A program made the translations under genes and the position numbers. This document shows, one piece after another, positions 1 to 7,527 of a stretch of DNA of 39,682 bases. The stretch spans positions 1 to 39,682 of the forward strand of contig CALZHX010000222.1 of NCBI GenBank assembly GCA_945787435.1, written 5' to 3'. The notes under the pieces were generated by a model. It was given only the letters and a program-made list of their open reading frames with translations. It was not told where the DNA came from and made no database searches. How positions within the stretch are numbered: position 1 is the first letter of the stretch; the number at the start of each line of letters is the position of its first letter. The DNA is from an uncultured Woeseiaceae bacterium (GTDB lineage: Bacteria > Pseudomonadota > Gammaproteobacteria > Steroidobacterales > Woeseiaceae).

Positions 1-795
1 ACACTGTCACAATCTGGTGAAACAGCGGACACGCTGGAAGCACTGCGCATGGCCAAAGAGTTGGGTTACCTCGGCTCGTTGACGATCTGCAACAGCGCGC
101 ACAGCTCAATGGTGCTTGAATCGGACCTCGTCATGATGACGCAGGCAGGACCAGAGAACGGTGTTGCAAGCACCAATGAGTTCACGACTCAGCTGCTATC
201 AATTCTCATCGTTACGCTGATGATGGCGAAGCATCGCGGTTTGTCCGAGCAGCAGGAAAGAGAGTTCGTTGCGAATCTCACGCACGCAGCGGCGGCCTCG
301 GACCTTACGCTGAAGATGAGCGACCAACTCAAGGCGCTGGCTCCGGATTTCGCCGACAAGCAGCACACCCTGTTTCTTGGACGCGGACCCATGTGGCCGA
401 TCGCAATGGAAGGCGCCCTCAAGCTCAAGGAGATTTCCTATATTCATGCCGAAGCTTACGCCGCCGGCGAGCTCAAGCACGGTCCGCTGGCACTCATCGA
501 CGATGAAATGCCTGTGGTCGTGGTTGCACCCAATAACGAACTGCTCGACAAGCTGAAGTCGAACATGCAGGTTGTTCGTGCTCGCGGCGGCCAGTTGTAC
601 GTGTTCGCAGATGCCGATACCGGTATCGAGAGCGAAGAAGGTATGACGGTCATCACAATGCCGCATGCAGACCGGCTCATCGCACCTATTGTGTACACCG
701 TTCCCCTGCAGCTACTGGCCTATCACGTCGCGGTGCTCAGAGGCACCGACGTCGATCAACCAAGAAACCTGGCGAAGTCAGTCACGGTTGAGTAA
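1..795 (+). CDS. glmS: Glutamine-fructose-6-phosphate aminotransferase (isomerizing), C-terminal part
   Basis: This enzyme makes glucosamine-6-phosphate from fructose-6-phosphate and glutamine, the first step toward UDP-GlcNAc for peptidoglycan and LPS. The window begins inside the gene, and the frame is open from base 1. What remains is about 264 residues of the isomerase half, with tandem SIS sugar-phosphate domains. Visible family signatures are SQSGETADTLEALR at the very start, the block around EGALKLKEISYIHAEAYAAG, and the near-invariant tail RNLAKSVTVE, so the C-terminus is intact. The glutaminase domain lies outside the window. The gene converges on the aldehyde dehydrogenase gene, with only 42 bp between their ends. 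Identity is very secure; the 5' end is missing only because of the window edge. Confidence 0.97.
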   Translation, partial: TLSQSGETADTLEALRMAKELGYLGSLTICNSAHSSMVLESDLVMMTQAGPENGVASTNEFTTQLLSILIVTLMMAKHRGLSEQQEREFVANLTHAAAASDLTLKMSDQLKALAPDFADKQHTLFLGRGPMWPIAMEGALKLKEISYIHAEAYAAGELKHGPLALIDDEMPVVVVAPNNELLDKLKSNMQVVRARGGQLYVFADADTGIESEEGMTVITMPHADRLIAPIVYTVPLQLLAYHVAVLRGTDVDQPRNLAKSVTVE

Positions 796-801
796 GGGTT
801 C

Positions 802-840
802 GAGCGGCGTTTCTGTGAACCGCTCCTGTTCTTGTTTTTA
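802..840 (+). terminator. Possible glmS terminator
   Basis: A 6-bp stem (802-807 with 820-825) lies 6 bp after the glmS stop and is followed by a T-rich stretch ending at 839. The T run is interrupted by C and G, so this is a weak intrinsic terminator at best. It sits between convergent genes, and its right edge just overlaps the end of the opposing gene. Confidence 0.35.
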
Positions 841-2418
841 AATGGACGGCGGCGTGTCCCAGTCCCCCAATGCCGCCTGGTCCGTAATTATCTCGCGATG
901 GCAGCTCCACGTAACGTGAATGGCCTCGGGCGTTCCAATACCCGCACCGCGTGGGTCGCCGGCTGGTCCGAACCAATGGTTTTGCGGCGCGCCGGTCGTG
1001 CGCGCGCGCATGCCGGCGTACGTCGTGCCATTCACTGTCGCGCCCAGGACCTTGTTGAGGAATATCGGGTCGGCGCTGACAACGGCCGCCGGAAGGTGGT
1101 GCGACCTGCGTTCAAGTATGTCGAGCACGACTGGCAGGTCATCGTCGCCGTAGGTCGTGACGATCTGGAACGGACCGAACAATTCACTCGTGAGCAGACC
1201 GAAGTGTTCACCGGCAAGCGACGCGAGCGGCACTTTGACGGCCGTCGCCTCGTACGCGCCGTAGCAATCCGGGATGCTATGACCTTCGAGCGGTTTGCCA
1301 CCGAACATGAGTTCCGCGCCGGGCACGGCCATGCAAGCATCAATGTGCGCCTGGATAGCGTCGTTGTCCCAGGTCAGCACGGGGCCTATCGACAGGTTCT
1401 CCATATTGCGCCGCGCCGCAAGTGGTTCGAGTTTCGGTAGCAACGCGTCGGCCCAGTTGTCGTGTGCAAACAGGATGCTCTGTGCCGAGCATTTTTGCCC
1501 GGAAGCGTTGTAAGCATCTTCATCGGATTGCCAGGCGATATAGTCAACCCAGGACGCGTCGAAATCCGGGCCGAGGACTTTCCAGTCGAAGCCCGCATCC
1601 TCGACGCGCACGCAGCCATTGACCGCAACCGATGTTGCTTCGGCAACGTGGCTGGAGCCGGTGAACTGCACGAGCCGAATCGCGTCTTTCGATTCTTCGA
1701 TGAGCCGGCCCATGGTGCGGCCGCCACAGTGAATAAAATCAAGATCGTTCGGGTTGAGGCCGCTGTGGATCAGCAGGCGCACAAACTGTTCGATTACGAT
1801 ATCGACAGTCGTTGCCGACTTCAGTAGCGGACGGTTGCCCATGAACAATGCGCCCATGACCTGCAGCGCAGGAATCTCGAGCGGGAAGTTGAACGGCGCG
1901 ACGATGACGACGGGACCAAAGGGCCAGCGAAAACCATTCGACTGCTGTCCGGTTCGGTCGCCCGGATTGGAAAAACCGCGCGCGAGGAAGCGCACGCCAT
2001 CACCCGAGAAGTTCTCGAGGAACGTACGCGTAACCGTCACTTCGGCTTTGCACTGTGCCCAGCTCTTCGGCATGACGCGTTGAATGAGCCTGGTGAAGTA
2101 ATCCTCGACCTCCGGCTCGGCCAGCACTGCCGATGCCTTCGCACAAACACGCCCTAACTCAATGTAGCGTTCGACATTCTTGAGCGGATTGTGAAGGCCT
2201 GTCTTGGGGCAGCTGCGCAGCCCGGCGACGAACGGAGCGATGTCCTGTGTGTCGGGCATCTCGATGAACGGCTCGCCATTGAGCGGGTCGGGAACGGTCA
2301 GCGTCTTTGTGTCCGAAACCCACTTACCACCCACGAGATTCTGCGCCTGGGCCGGTGACGCGCCAGTCATGCCGTCAAACGGGTCGACGGTGGCAAAGGA
2401 AGCAACGGTATTGGTCAT
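838..2418 (-). CDS. ALDH family protein, ALDH12-like (probable 1-pyrroline-5-carboxylate dehydrogenase)
   Basis: This is an NAD(P)-dependent aldehyde dehydrogenase of 526 residues. Visible ALDH features are the NAD-binding APFNFP (Asn177), Lys200 in LLKSATTV, the FTGS turn at 252-255, a catalytic Cys310 in SGQKCSAQS, and a glutamate in VEDAGFDWK (about 273) in place of the usual ELGG context. The EDAGFDWK segment and overall layout resemble family 12, known mainly as plant and protist P5C dehydrogenases that oxidise glutamate semialdehyde in proline catabolism. That substrate is an inference. No proline dehydrogenase is adjacent, whereas typical gammaproteobacteria use the unrelated bifunctional PutA. 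The gene is transcribed alone, divergently from the DUF4124 gene. Another aldehyde substrate remains possible. Confidence 0.82.
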   Translation of the reverse strand: MTNTVASFATVDPFDGMTGASPAQAQNLVGGKWVSDTKTLTVPDPLNGEPFIEMPDTQDIAPFVAGLRSCPKTGLHNPLKNVERYIELGRVCAKASAVLAEPEVEDYFTRLIQRVMPKSWAQCKAEVTVTRTFLENFSGDGVRFLARGFSNPGDRTGQQSNGFRWPFGPVVIVAPFNFPLEIPALQVMGALFMGNRPLLKSATTVDIVIEQFVRLLIHSGLNPNDLDFIHCGGRTMGRLIEESKDAIRLVQFTGSSHVAEATSVAVNGCVRVEDAGFDWKVLGPDFDASWVDYIAWQSDEDAYNASGQKCSAQSILFAHDNWADALLPKLEPLAARRNMENLSIGPVLTWDNDAIQAHIDACMAVPGAELMFGGKPLEGHSIPDCYGAYEATAVKVPLASLAGEHFGLLTSELFGPFQIVTTYGDDDLPVVLDILERRSHHLPAAVVSADPIFLNKVLGATVNGTTYAGMRARTTGAPQNHWFGPAGDPRGAGIGTPEAIHVTWSCHREIITDQAALGDWDTPPSI

Positions 2419-2480
2419 CTTGGTTCTCCAGTGAGATGGCGGGATTCTAGCTGAGCTTGGCGCAGCAATCGAACTGTGAT

Positions 2481-2497
2481 GCGGTGCATCGCACCGC
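2481..2497. promoter_or_regulatory. 17-bp palindrome in a divergent intergenic region
   Basis: A perfect 7-bp inverted repeat (gcggtgc, spacer atc, gcaccgc) sits midway in the 108-bp gap between the divergent aldehyde dehydrogenase and DUF4124 genes. No T run follows on either strand, so it is more like a dimeric-regulator operator than a terminator. No regulator gene lies nearby. Confidence 0.4.
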
Positions 2498-2526
2498 TTC
2501 TTCCCACCCTGTAAAGTTACCCTGCT

Positions 2527-3231
2527 ATGCGCAATTTCATATACGGACTGGTCACTACCTCCCTGTTGCTCGCCAGCGCTGATGGGCGGGCTGAGGTGTT
2601 CAAATGCACGGCCGAAGACGGTGGCCTCACGTTTCAGCAGACGCCGTGTCCGGAGCAGAAAGTCGAGCAGGTCGTGACACAGGCGCCGGCGGCCGCTGAC
2701 GACGGGCTGGATTGCAGTTTCGCAAATCGATTTGCCGTTTCAACTGCCAGGTTGATGCGGGCGAACGTCAAGTCGGACGAGGTCTTCGATCGTTATGGCG
2801 GCCTGGACGCCCTTTCGAGATCATCCATTGGCGTCATTAACTACGTATATTCGTTCCGGACCAGTGACGACGTAACGGTGGAGCGCATCGCAGAGCTTGC
2901 TGGTGCCAAATGCAAGGTCGGTTCTTTCGGTGACGCAAGATGCGAGACATTGCCACCGTCATTCACAGACGGGATCGGTGGTTGCGACGGTGAAGGTGAG
3001 GTGCAGGAGACTCTCATTGCTGAGACCGGCGATCCACAACCGTTTGTCACAACGCCAGCGCGCAGCGTCGCGAGCGGGCGCAGTGACGAAGAAATTCAGA
3101 CCTGCAAAAAGCACTACCGCGACGCGATCGACGAGATTGATGCCGAAATGCGCCGCGGCTACGGTTCGGAGCAGGGCGAAGTCTATCGCCAACGACTGCG
3201 ACAGCTCACCGAGAAGCTGCGCGCCTGCTAG
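2527..3231 (+). CDS. Secreted DUF4124-like protein
   Basis: This 234-residue protein of unknown function has a clear N-terminal signal peptide (hydrophobic TTSLLLASA, then a likely cut near GRAEV). Immediately after it comes a DUF4124-like segment, EVFKCTAEDGGLTFQQTPC, a cysteine-bearing motif common in small periplasmic proteins of proteobacteria. The middle has several cysteines that could form disulphides in the periplasm. The end (about 190-234) is charged and helical, ending in a cysteine. The start is the ATG at 2527; no strong ribosome-binding site is visible. The gene is followed within 15 bp by a strong bidirectional hairpin. Biological role is unknown; DUF4124 is a domain name only. 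Confidence 0.72.
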   Translation: MRNFIYGLVTTSLLLASADGRAEVFKCTAEDGGLTFQQTPCPEQKVEQVVTQAPAAADDGLDCSFANRFAVSTARLMRANVKSDEVFDRYGGLDALSRSSIGVINYVYSFRTSDDVTVERIAELAGAKCKVGSFGDARCETLPPSFTDGIGGCDGEGEVQETLIAETGDPQPFVTTPARSVASGRSDEEIQTCKKHYRDAIDEIDAEMRRGYGSEQGEVYRQRLRQLTEKLRAC

Positions 3232-3243
3232 CCCCGCAAAGAA

Positions 3244-3273
3244 AAAGGGCGCGCTCCGAAGAGCGCGCCCTTT
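3244..3273. terminator. Bidirectional intrinsic terminator
   Basis: A perfect 13-bp stem (3244-3256 with 3261-3273) closes on a CGAA tetraloop. The stem has GC-rich middle pairs, with A residues on one side and T residues on the other. It lies between the convergent DUF4124 gene and the cold-shock gene and can serve both. Confidence 0.88.
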
Positions 3274-3295
3274 CACAGACTTGCGTCCGGACTAC

Positions 3296-3502
3296 TTAGA
3301 CTGCGATTACGTCTTCAGCCTGAGGTCCTTTCTGACCGTCGGTGACGGTGAATTCAACTTTCTGGCCTTCGGCGAGTGACTTGAAGCCGTCGCCTGAAAT
3401 AGCACTGAAATGGACGAATACGTCAGGTCCATTTTCCTGCTCGATAAAGCCGAAGCCTTTTGAATCATTGAACCATTTGACGGTTCCGGTAACTTTAGAC
3501 AT
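3296..3502 (-). CDS. Cold-shock protein, CspA family
   Basis: This is a single cold-shock domain of 68 residues, the standard length for the family. RNP1 (KGFGFI) and RNP2 (VFVHFSAI) are both present, preceded by the typical GTVKWFNDS start. Such proteins bind single-stranded RNA and DNA, melt mRNA structure and act as antiterminators or chaperones in the cytoplasm. The start ATG has a good AGGAGA ribosome-binding site. A putative promoter about 150 bp upstream implies a long leader, as in cold-induced csp genes. Which Csp paralogue it matches cannot be told from sequence, nor whether it is cold-inducible or constitutive. Confidence 0.96.
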   Translation of the reverse strand: MSKVTGTVKWFNDSKGFGFIEQENGPDVFVHFSAISGDGFKSLAEGQKVEFTVTDGQKGPQAEDVIAV

Positions 3503-3645
3503 TAGTGTCTCCTGTTTAACATGAGTAAGTTTTGCCCTTGCGGGCTGGTTCGCTGAAAGTGATGCTATTACTTATGAAAAGCAGGACGACCTAAGCTAAG
3601 GAACATCGGAACGTGATACATAAATAGTTGGCGTACATTCAAGCT
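3503..3645 (-). promoter_or_regulatory. Probable long 5' leader of the cold-shock gene
   Basis: If transcription starts just downstream of the -10 at 3652-3657, the mRNA carries about 143 untranslated bases before the cold-shock start codon. That resembles the long thermosensing leader of cspA-type mRNAs. No ORF lies here. I could not match a cold box by eye. Confidence 0.45.
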
Positions 3646-3651
3646 GGGCGC

Positions 3652-3679
3652 AGTATATACCCTGTGGGGGCCGATACAA
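3652..3679 (-). promoter_or_regulatory. Putative sigma-70 promoter for the cold-shock gene
   Basis: On the minus strand a -10 reading TATACT (3652-3657) is preceded by a weak -35, TTGTAT (3674-3679), with a 16-bp spacer. The -10 matches five of six consensus bases; the -35 matches only three. Confidence 0.45.
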
Positions 3680-3711
3680 GCCTGTTTGCACGTTAATTTT
3701 GGGTTATCGGT

Positions 3712-4692
3712 TTGACAAAAAACCAACAAATACAGTTGCTTGCCATTATTTTGACGGTGCTCGCCGGGTGCGCTACGGGCAGTAGTGGCGGGCCCTCCAG
3801 CGCTATGCCAGCCCTGAATATGGCAGCTCTCGCGGTGTGCGAACCGCTGCAGACGACGGATTTTGCGTTCACGTCCGCCGCCGACGGCGACGGCGATATC
3901 TACCTTTACCAGGCCAGCACGGCCTCAATTGTCAAAATCACGGACAACGACGTTCAGGACCACTGGGCAACCTGGTCACAGGATGGGCGCATGCTTGCGT
4001 TCCACTCGCTGCGGGACGGCAATCGGGAGATCTATGCCAGGGTTCTGCCGAACGGGGTTGCGGTGAACATGTCGCAGAATGAGGAACAGGACTTGTTGCC
4101 ATCCTGGTCACCGAACGGCAACTACATTGTGTACTACTCATCGCGCGATGCGCCTTGGCCTGGCACGGGGCCGATCGGTGGCAACCTCTACGTGATGCGC
4201 GTGCAGGGTTCGGTCGTAGGCCGCATCCAGACTGACGAATTCGTCTCACCATCGGCGATCGCCTGGTCCCCGGAGTCGTCCGCATTGTTCTACGCACGAT
4301 ACGGAATAGGCAGGGAAGGTATCTACACGCTCGACCTGAAGACAGGCGAAGAGACCGCGATGCTGGCGCTCCGGGGCAAACTCCCCGGAATCGCGTCGGT
4401 GAACCCGATGGAGGGTACGGTTGACTACTACGTTGATGAGGACAATGTGGTCGATATTTACCAACTGTCACTTGCGGACGGTAGTAGCCGCAAGCTGACG
4501 CCCGGTGTTGGTCAACACTACTATGCCAACTGGTCACCTGATCGCAGCGCGCTGCTCGTCACGTCTGCACAGGACGTGGAAGGCCAGAACTACGACATAC
4601 GATGCATGGCTGCGGACGGTTCCTACGATGTGCCAGTCATCAATGACCTCAGCGACGCGCGCAGCGCCGCATGGCGGCCCGGTATACAGTAA
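3712..4692 (+). CDS. TolB-like beta-propeller lipoprotein
   Basis: This 326-residue protein starts at TTG. That start gives a well-formed lipoprotein signal, MTKNQQIQLLAIILTVLAGC, with the acylated cysteine at 19; the next ATG would lose it. The mature part carries repeated PD40/WD40-like blades, each with an SWSPDG-type motif: WSQDG, SWSPNG, AWSPES and WSPDR, alternating with short strands. TolB and related propellers act as protein-docking surfaces in the periplasm. Here the protein is probably anchored to a membrane, and its partner is unknown. It leads an apparent three-gene unit with the MOSC and small lipoprotein genes (gaps of 16 and 24 bp). Family assignment is good; function is not known. 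Confidence 0.8.
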   Translation: MTKNQQIQLLAIILTVLAGCATGSSGGPSSAMPALNMAALAVCEPLQTTDFAFTSAADGDGDIYLYQASTASIVKITDNDVQDHWATWSQDGRMLAFHSLRDGNREIYARVLPNGVAVNMSQNEEQDLLPSWSPNGNYIVYYSSRDAPWPGTGPIGGNLYVMRVQGSVVGRIQTDEFVSPSAIAWSPESSALFYARYGIGREGIYTLDLKTGEETAMLALRGKLPGIASVNPMEGTVDYYVDEDNVVDIYQLSLADGSSRKLTPGVGQHYYANWSPDRSALLVTSAQDVEGQNYDIRCMAADGSYDVPVINDLSDARSAAWRPGIQ

Positions 4693-4708
4693 AGGAGATG
4701 TTCGGAAC

Positions 4709-5275
4709 ATGACGACAGCAAGGCAACTCAGCACTGAGGAACTCGAACAAGGGCTCGATGACATTCTGCAATCACCAAAAGACAACGGTGTGCTCGAGCT
4801 CATCGTGCGGCGACCGGCTGTCGATGAGCGTGAAGTCGTTGCTGAAGGTACGCTGGACCGCGAACAGGGCCTGGTCGGCGACAACTGGCTGAGCCGCGGT
4901 TGTCGGCACACGCTCGACGGCACGGCTGATCCCGAGATGCAGCTCAATATCATGAACGCACGTGTCGTGGCGCTCGTTGCAGATGATCCCGAGCGACGAC
5001 GCCTGGCTGGTGACCAGATGTACCTGGACATGGACCTGAGCCCCGGCAACCTGCCACCGGGCACGCGGCTGGCGATAGGTGACGCGATTATCGAGGTAAC
5101 CGAACCGCCACATACAGGTTGCAGGAAATTTGCGGCACGTTTTGGTAAAGATGCAGTAGTGTTCGTAAACTCAGGTATGGGTAAGCAACTGAACTTTCGT
5201 GGAATCAATGCAAAAGTAATTCAGTCCGGCGGCATAAGATGCGGGGATGTCGCGCGAAAACTTACGGCTCAATAA
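4709..5275 (+). CDS. MOSC domain-containing protein
   Basis: This 188-residue protein carries a MOSC domain, the fold found at the C-terminus of molybdenum-cofactor sulfurases and in YiiM-type proteins, with roles in handling sulfur or Moco. The key signature is HTGCRKFAARFG near residues 131-142, with the conserved cysteine thought to bind sulfur or the metal. The start at 4709 is chosen because a strong AAAGGAG site lies just upstream. A longer reading frame exists upstream but runs through the lipoprotein gene before it. The protein stands alone, without the aminotransferase-like or beta-barrel domain of the eukaryotic sulfurases. No molybdopterin gene is in the window, so its substrate is unknown. 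Confidence 0.85.
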   Translation: MTTARQLSTEELEQGLDDILQSPKDNGVLELIVRRPAVDEREVVAEGTLDREQGLVGDNWLSRGCRHTLDGTADPEMQLNIMNARVVALVADDPERRRLAGDQMYLDMDLSPGNLPPGTRLAIGDAIIEVTEPPHTGCRKFAARFGKDAVVFVNSGMGKQLNFRGINAKVIQSGGIRCGDVARKLTAQ

Positions 5276-5299
5276 CAAAAACAAGAAAGAGAGAGGCCG

Positions 5300-5671
5300 A
5301 TGTACAAGACTATTTTGCTAGCGCTGGTGCTGACTGGTTGCGCCTCTTCGGGTTATGAGGTGGTCGACGAGGAAAGCGCGTTTCATCAGGCCGCCGTTTC
5401 CTGGGTTGGCGCACCGGCCACCGACATGATCGCGAGATGGGGAGAGCCGAATAACCTCAAGCTCGAAGCATCAGAAGGCCGCGACGGTCTTGTGCGTTGG
5501 CGCGCAACCAATGGCACGGCCGCAAGTGCTCCGGGCGGGGATACGCGGAACCACACCTGCATAGCTGAAGCGCGTTACGGTATGGACGGTGTGATTACAA
5601 AAGTCGATACCGTTTCGTCGAACTGCGAGCAACTCTATACCGAGGAAGACCTGGCGCACCTGACGCGGTAG
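5300..5671 (+). CDS. Small lipoprotein of unknown function
   Basis: This 123-residue protein has a short lipoprotein signal peptide (MYKTILLALVLTGC, acylation at Cys14) and a good GAGAGG ribosome-binding site. The mature part contains a WVGAPATDMIARWGEPN segment resembling the start of small outer-membrane lipoproteins that track a WG.P motif, and two further cysteines that may pair. I do not recognise a named family. It is probably the last gene of the propeller-MOSC unit. Its last seven codons plus the stop lie inside a 25-bp sequence repeated exactly at 6964-6988, on the far side of the next gene. Confidence 0.7.
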   Translation: MYKTILLALVLTGCASSGYEVVDEESAFHQAAVSWVGAPATDMIARWGEPNNLKLEASEGRDGLVRWRATNGTAASAPGGDTRNHTCIAEARYGMDGVITKVDTVSSNCEQLYTEEDLAHLTR

Positions 5672-5672
5672 T
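5648..5672 (+). repeat. 25-bp direct repeat, copy 1
   Basis: This copy covers the last codons (DLAHLTR) and stop of the small lipoprotein gene. It is identical over all 25 bases to 6964-6988 and diverges at once on both sides. The two copies bracket the alpha/beta-hydrolase gene. Confidence 0.9.
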
Positions 5673-5678
5673 TGCCGC

Positions 5679-5698
5679 GCGAAGACGTCGCCTTTTTT
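5679..5698 (+). terminator. Weak possible terminator
   Basis: A short 4-bp stem (5679-5682 with 5688-5691) precedes six T residues (5693-5698) just after the small lipoprotein gene. The stem is too short to be convincing. Confidence 0.3.
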
Positions 5699-5699
5699 C

Positions 5700-6770
5700 T
5701 CAATCGGTGAGATCCTCCTCAATGTACCTGATGATCGCCTCGAAAAATGCCTCCCGTGGATAGTTATTGCGATTGACAAAGCTCGAAGCCGCGAACTTGT
5801 GCTTACGGTCAACCGGTACCCCGATGGCCCAGTGGTCCGCATTTGGGAATGCGAGAAGCGTGCTGCCTGGAATGACCTGGTCGTAAAAAACGACCTGACT
5901 GTCGTTGCGCGCATCGGCAATTTTGGAGAGTTTCCGATAGCTGGACTTCAAACCCCTGGACATACGTGTTTCCGGATCCGGGTAAGTCACCACTGAGTAG
6001 TACCTGATATGAACAGGCAGTGGATGATCCGCCAGCCACTGCTTGCGAACATCGGGGCGCAAGTCATTTACACCACCACCGTCGCCGTCGTCGCATTCGG
6101 ATTTGGGCACCTTGGTCAGCAAATTGGCCTGGCCCTGATCGCTCTCCAAGGCCAACGGCGAGCCGCTGACGGCACCAGCAATAGCAACCACAGCGACGAC
6201 GCGTTTGGCGGTTTCAGGGTAACTGACCACGAAATCGAGCAGGTCCGGCGCGCCCTTTGAATAGCCAATCATTATAATCGGTCGACCCTCGTCTTCAGGG
6301 GGCAAATTAATCAGGAATTCATTGATCTGACCGGCATTATTCGAAGTTCCCGACAGCCCGTCGACTTCAAGAAACGCAGACTCGTACCCGAATTTAGCGA
6401 CGTGTGCCGGGCCCGAGTTGTCATGATCCAGCCAACCCTCGATACAGTCCCAACCAAAGCCTGGCACTATTCCAACAAGGTAGCCGCCCCGGCTCGGGCC
6501 CAGATAAACCGGACGTCCGGTGGCCGCAGGCTCCGTGCCGACGACCATGAGCGCCTCCTCACACGGCATGTGGTCGGGCAAATCTCGACCGTGTTCTTCC
6601 TGCACTTCGCAGTAGATTTCCCGGAATCGGCCTCTTCCGTCTTCGATGTTACCTACGGAGGACGGCATTTCAGCAATCGGATCGAAATCGGTGGAATAAG
6701 GCACAAGCGGCTTACCCGCACAGGCTGCCAATGTGAAAATCGTGATTAAGACAATGAAAATGCGAGTCAT
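5700..6770 (-). CDS. Alpha/beta-hydrolase-fold lipoprotein
   Basis: This 356-residue protein has a lipoprotein signal peptide ending in LAAC (Cys17). A nucleophile elbow, IGYSKG, places the probable catalytic serine at 171, and the strand-turn-helix context (RPIIMIGYSKGAPDLLDF) fits an alpha/beta hydrolase. A late NADHWAIG supplies a candidate catalytic histidine. An oxyanion-like stretch, GIVPGFGWDC, lies near 100-109. The start ATG has a GGGAGAG ribosome-binding site. The protein would be a membrane-tethered esterase or lipase; its substrate cannot be read from sequence. The gene is convergent with the small lipoprotein gene and lies between two copies of a 25-bp repeat, which suggests it arrived, or was duplicated around, as a unit. 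Confidence 0.75.
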   Translation of the reverse strand: MTRIFIVLITIFTLAACAGKPLVPYSTDFDPIAEMPSSVGNIEDGRGRFREIYCEVQEEHGRDLPDHMPCEEALMVVGTEPAATGRPVYLGPSRGGYLVGIVPGFGWDCIEGWLDHDNSGPAHVAKFGYESAFLEVDGLSGTSNNAGQINEFLINLPPEDEGRPIIMIGYSKGAPDLLDFVVSYPETAKRVVAVVAIAGAVSGSPLALESDQGQANLLTKVPKSECDDGDGGGVNDLRPDVRKQWLADHPLPVHIRYYSVVTYPDPETRMSRGLKSSYRKLSKIADARNDSQVVFYDQVIPGSTLLAFPNADHWAIGVPVDRKHKFAASSFVNRNNYPREAFFEAIIRYIEEDLTD

Positions 6771-7015
6771 GATCTCTCCCCGGTCAGTTATGAAATCGCC
6801 GGATATTGCCCAATCACCGTCTGAACAACTTTCTCAGGAGCGGGTAAGGGAACCAGCATAATTCCTAGGCCCACGGGCGGATAAACGCTGTGGGATGGCC
6901 AGCGCGATAATTATGGCACAGAGGCCGAGAAACAGCGGCGCAGCGCCCCAACCGCCGTTTCCTGACCTGGCGCACCTGACGCGGTAGTCTGAATGCCTGA
7001 CCCTTGGTAGGGTAT
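6771..7015. other. Intergenic region with repeat copy and possible decayed reading frame
   Basis: This 245-bp gap holds the upstream region of the hydrolase gene, the second copy of the 25-bp repeat, and a minus-strand frame with no supported start (about 6963 down to 6840). That frame reads GNGGWGAAPLFLGL, then a hydrophobic helix and arginines. It looks like the tail of a membrane-anchored protein, so the region may be a scar of a lost gene. No intact gene is supported. Confidence 0.4.
6964..6988 (+). repeat. 25-bp direct repeat, copy 2
   Basis: Exact copy of 5648-5672, in the same orientation, about 1.3 kb away and outside any supported gene. It would encode DLAHLTR and a stop, as in copy 1, but no recognisable lipoprotein sequence precedes it. 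Confidence 0.9.
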
Positions 7016-7465
7016 TTACTTGACCGCGACCGTCAGCGTAAGCGTTGGCGACTCAAGCTGAAACTTCGCCTTCTCGAATTTGGGCGGCCCGAATCTGGCA
7101 GGGGCGTCATTAGAAGCGCCAGTCGGCTCTTTCGGTTTCCCGTACCAGTGTCGTTCCATGGCGCCGCTCGCATCAATATCATGGTGCACCAGGACCGCGT
7201 ATGTCCCATAAGGCAGCTCCTCGACAATCCACTCGCCTTGTCGGTCCTTAATTTCGACAATCTCAGCGCGAACAGGGGATGTTAAGAAGTTCTTCTTTGA
7301 ATCAAACAGGACGAATCGCAAGTTGCCATCATCGGACGTCAGACCTTGCACACGTACTATGAGCGTGCCGGTCAAGTCAGCGCCCCGGGCGGTAACCCAG
7401 CAAAATGGATCTGCCTGCAACAATACAAACGCCGTGACAACGAAATATCGACTGAATGATCGCAT
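7016..7465 (-). CDS. Secreted DUF2141 protein
   Basis: This 149-residue secreted protein belongs to the DUF2141 family. A signal peptide (FVVTAFVLLQADPFCWVTARGA) is followed by a single beta-sandwich-like domain. Typical family segments are GNLRFVLFDSKKNFL, LPYGTYAVLVHHDIDASG and the late ARFGPPKFEKAKF. Members are found in many proteobacteria and bacteroidetes, and their biochemical role is unknown. Of two nearby ATGs, the one at 7465 is in frame, with an AAAGGAG about 10 nt upstream. The other ATG is out of frame. The gene reads in the same direction as the hydrolase gene but is separated from it by 245 bp, so co-transcription is doubtful. Confidence 0.85.
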   Translation of the reverse strand: MRSFSRYFVVTAFVLLQADPFCWVTARGADLTGTLIVRVQGLTSDDGNLRFVLFDSKKNFLTSPVRAEIVEIKDRQGEWIVEELPYGTYAVLVHHDIDASGAMERHWYGKPKEPTGASNDAPARFGPPKFEKAKFQLESPTLTLTVAVK

Positions 7466-7527
7466 TTGCCATTAACTCCTTTGGATCATCAGCCGTCATT
7501 CAAGAGCCCAGCTGATTTTCCGAATAA

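Noticed and set aside
832..1440. A 202-residue open frame opposite the aldehyde dehydrogenase gene
   Set aside because: Antisense to conserved ALDH motifs, rich in arginine, with no ribosome-binding site or domain.
3712..3717. A perfect TTGACA, read as a -35 box
   Set aside because: It is the TTG start and first codons of the propeller lipoprotein gene, and no -10 lies at 16-18 bp.
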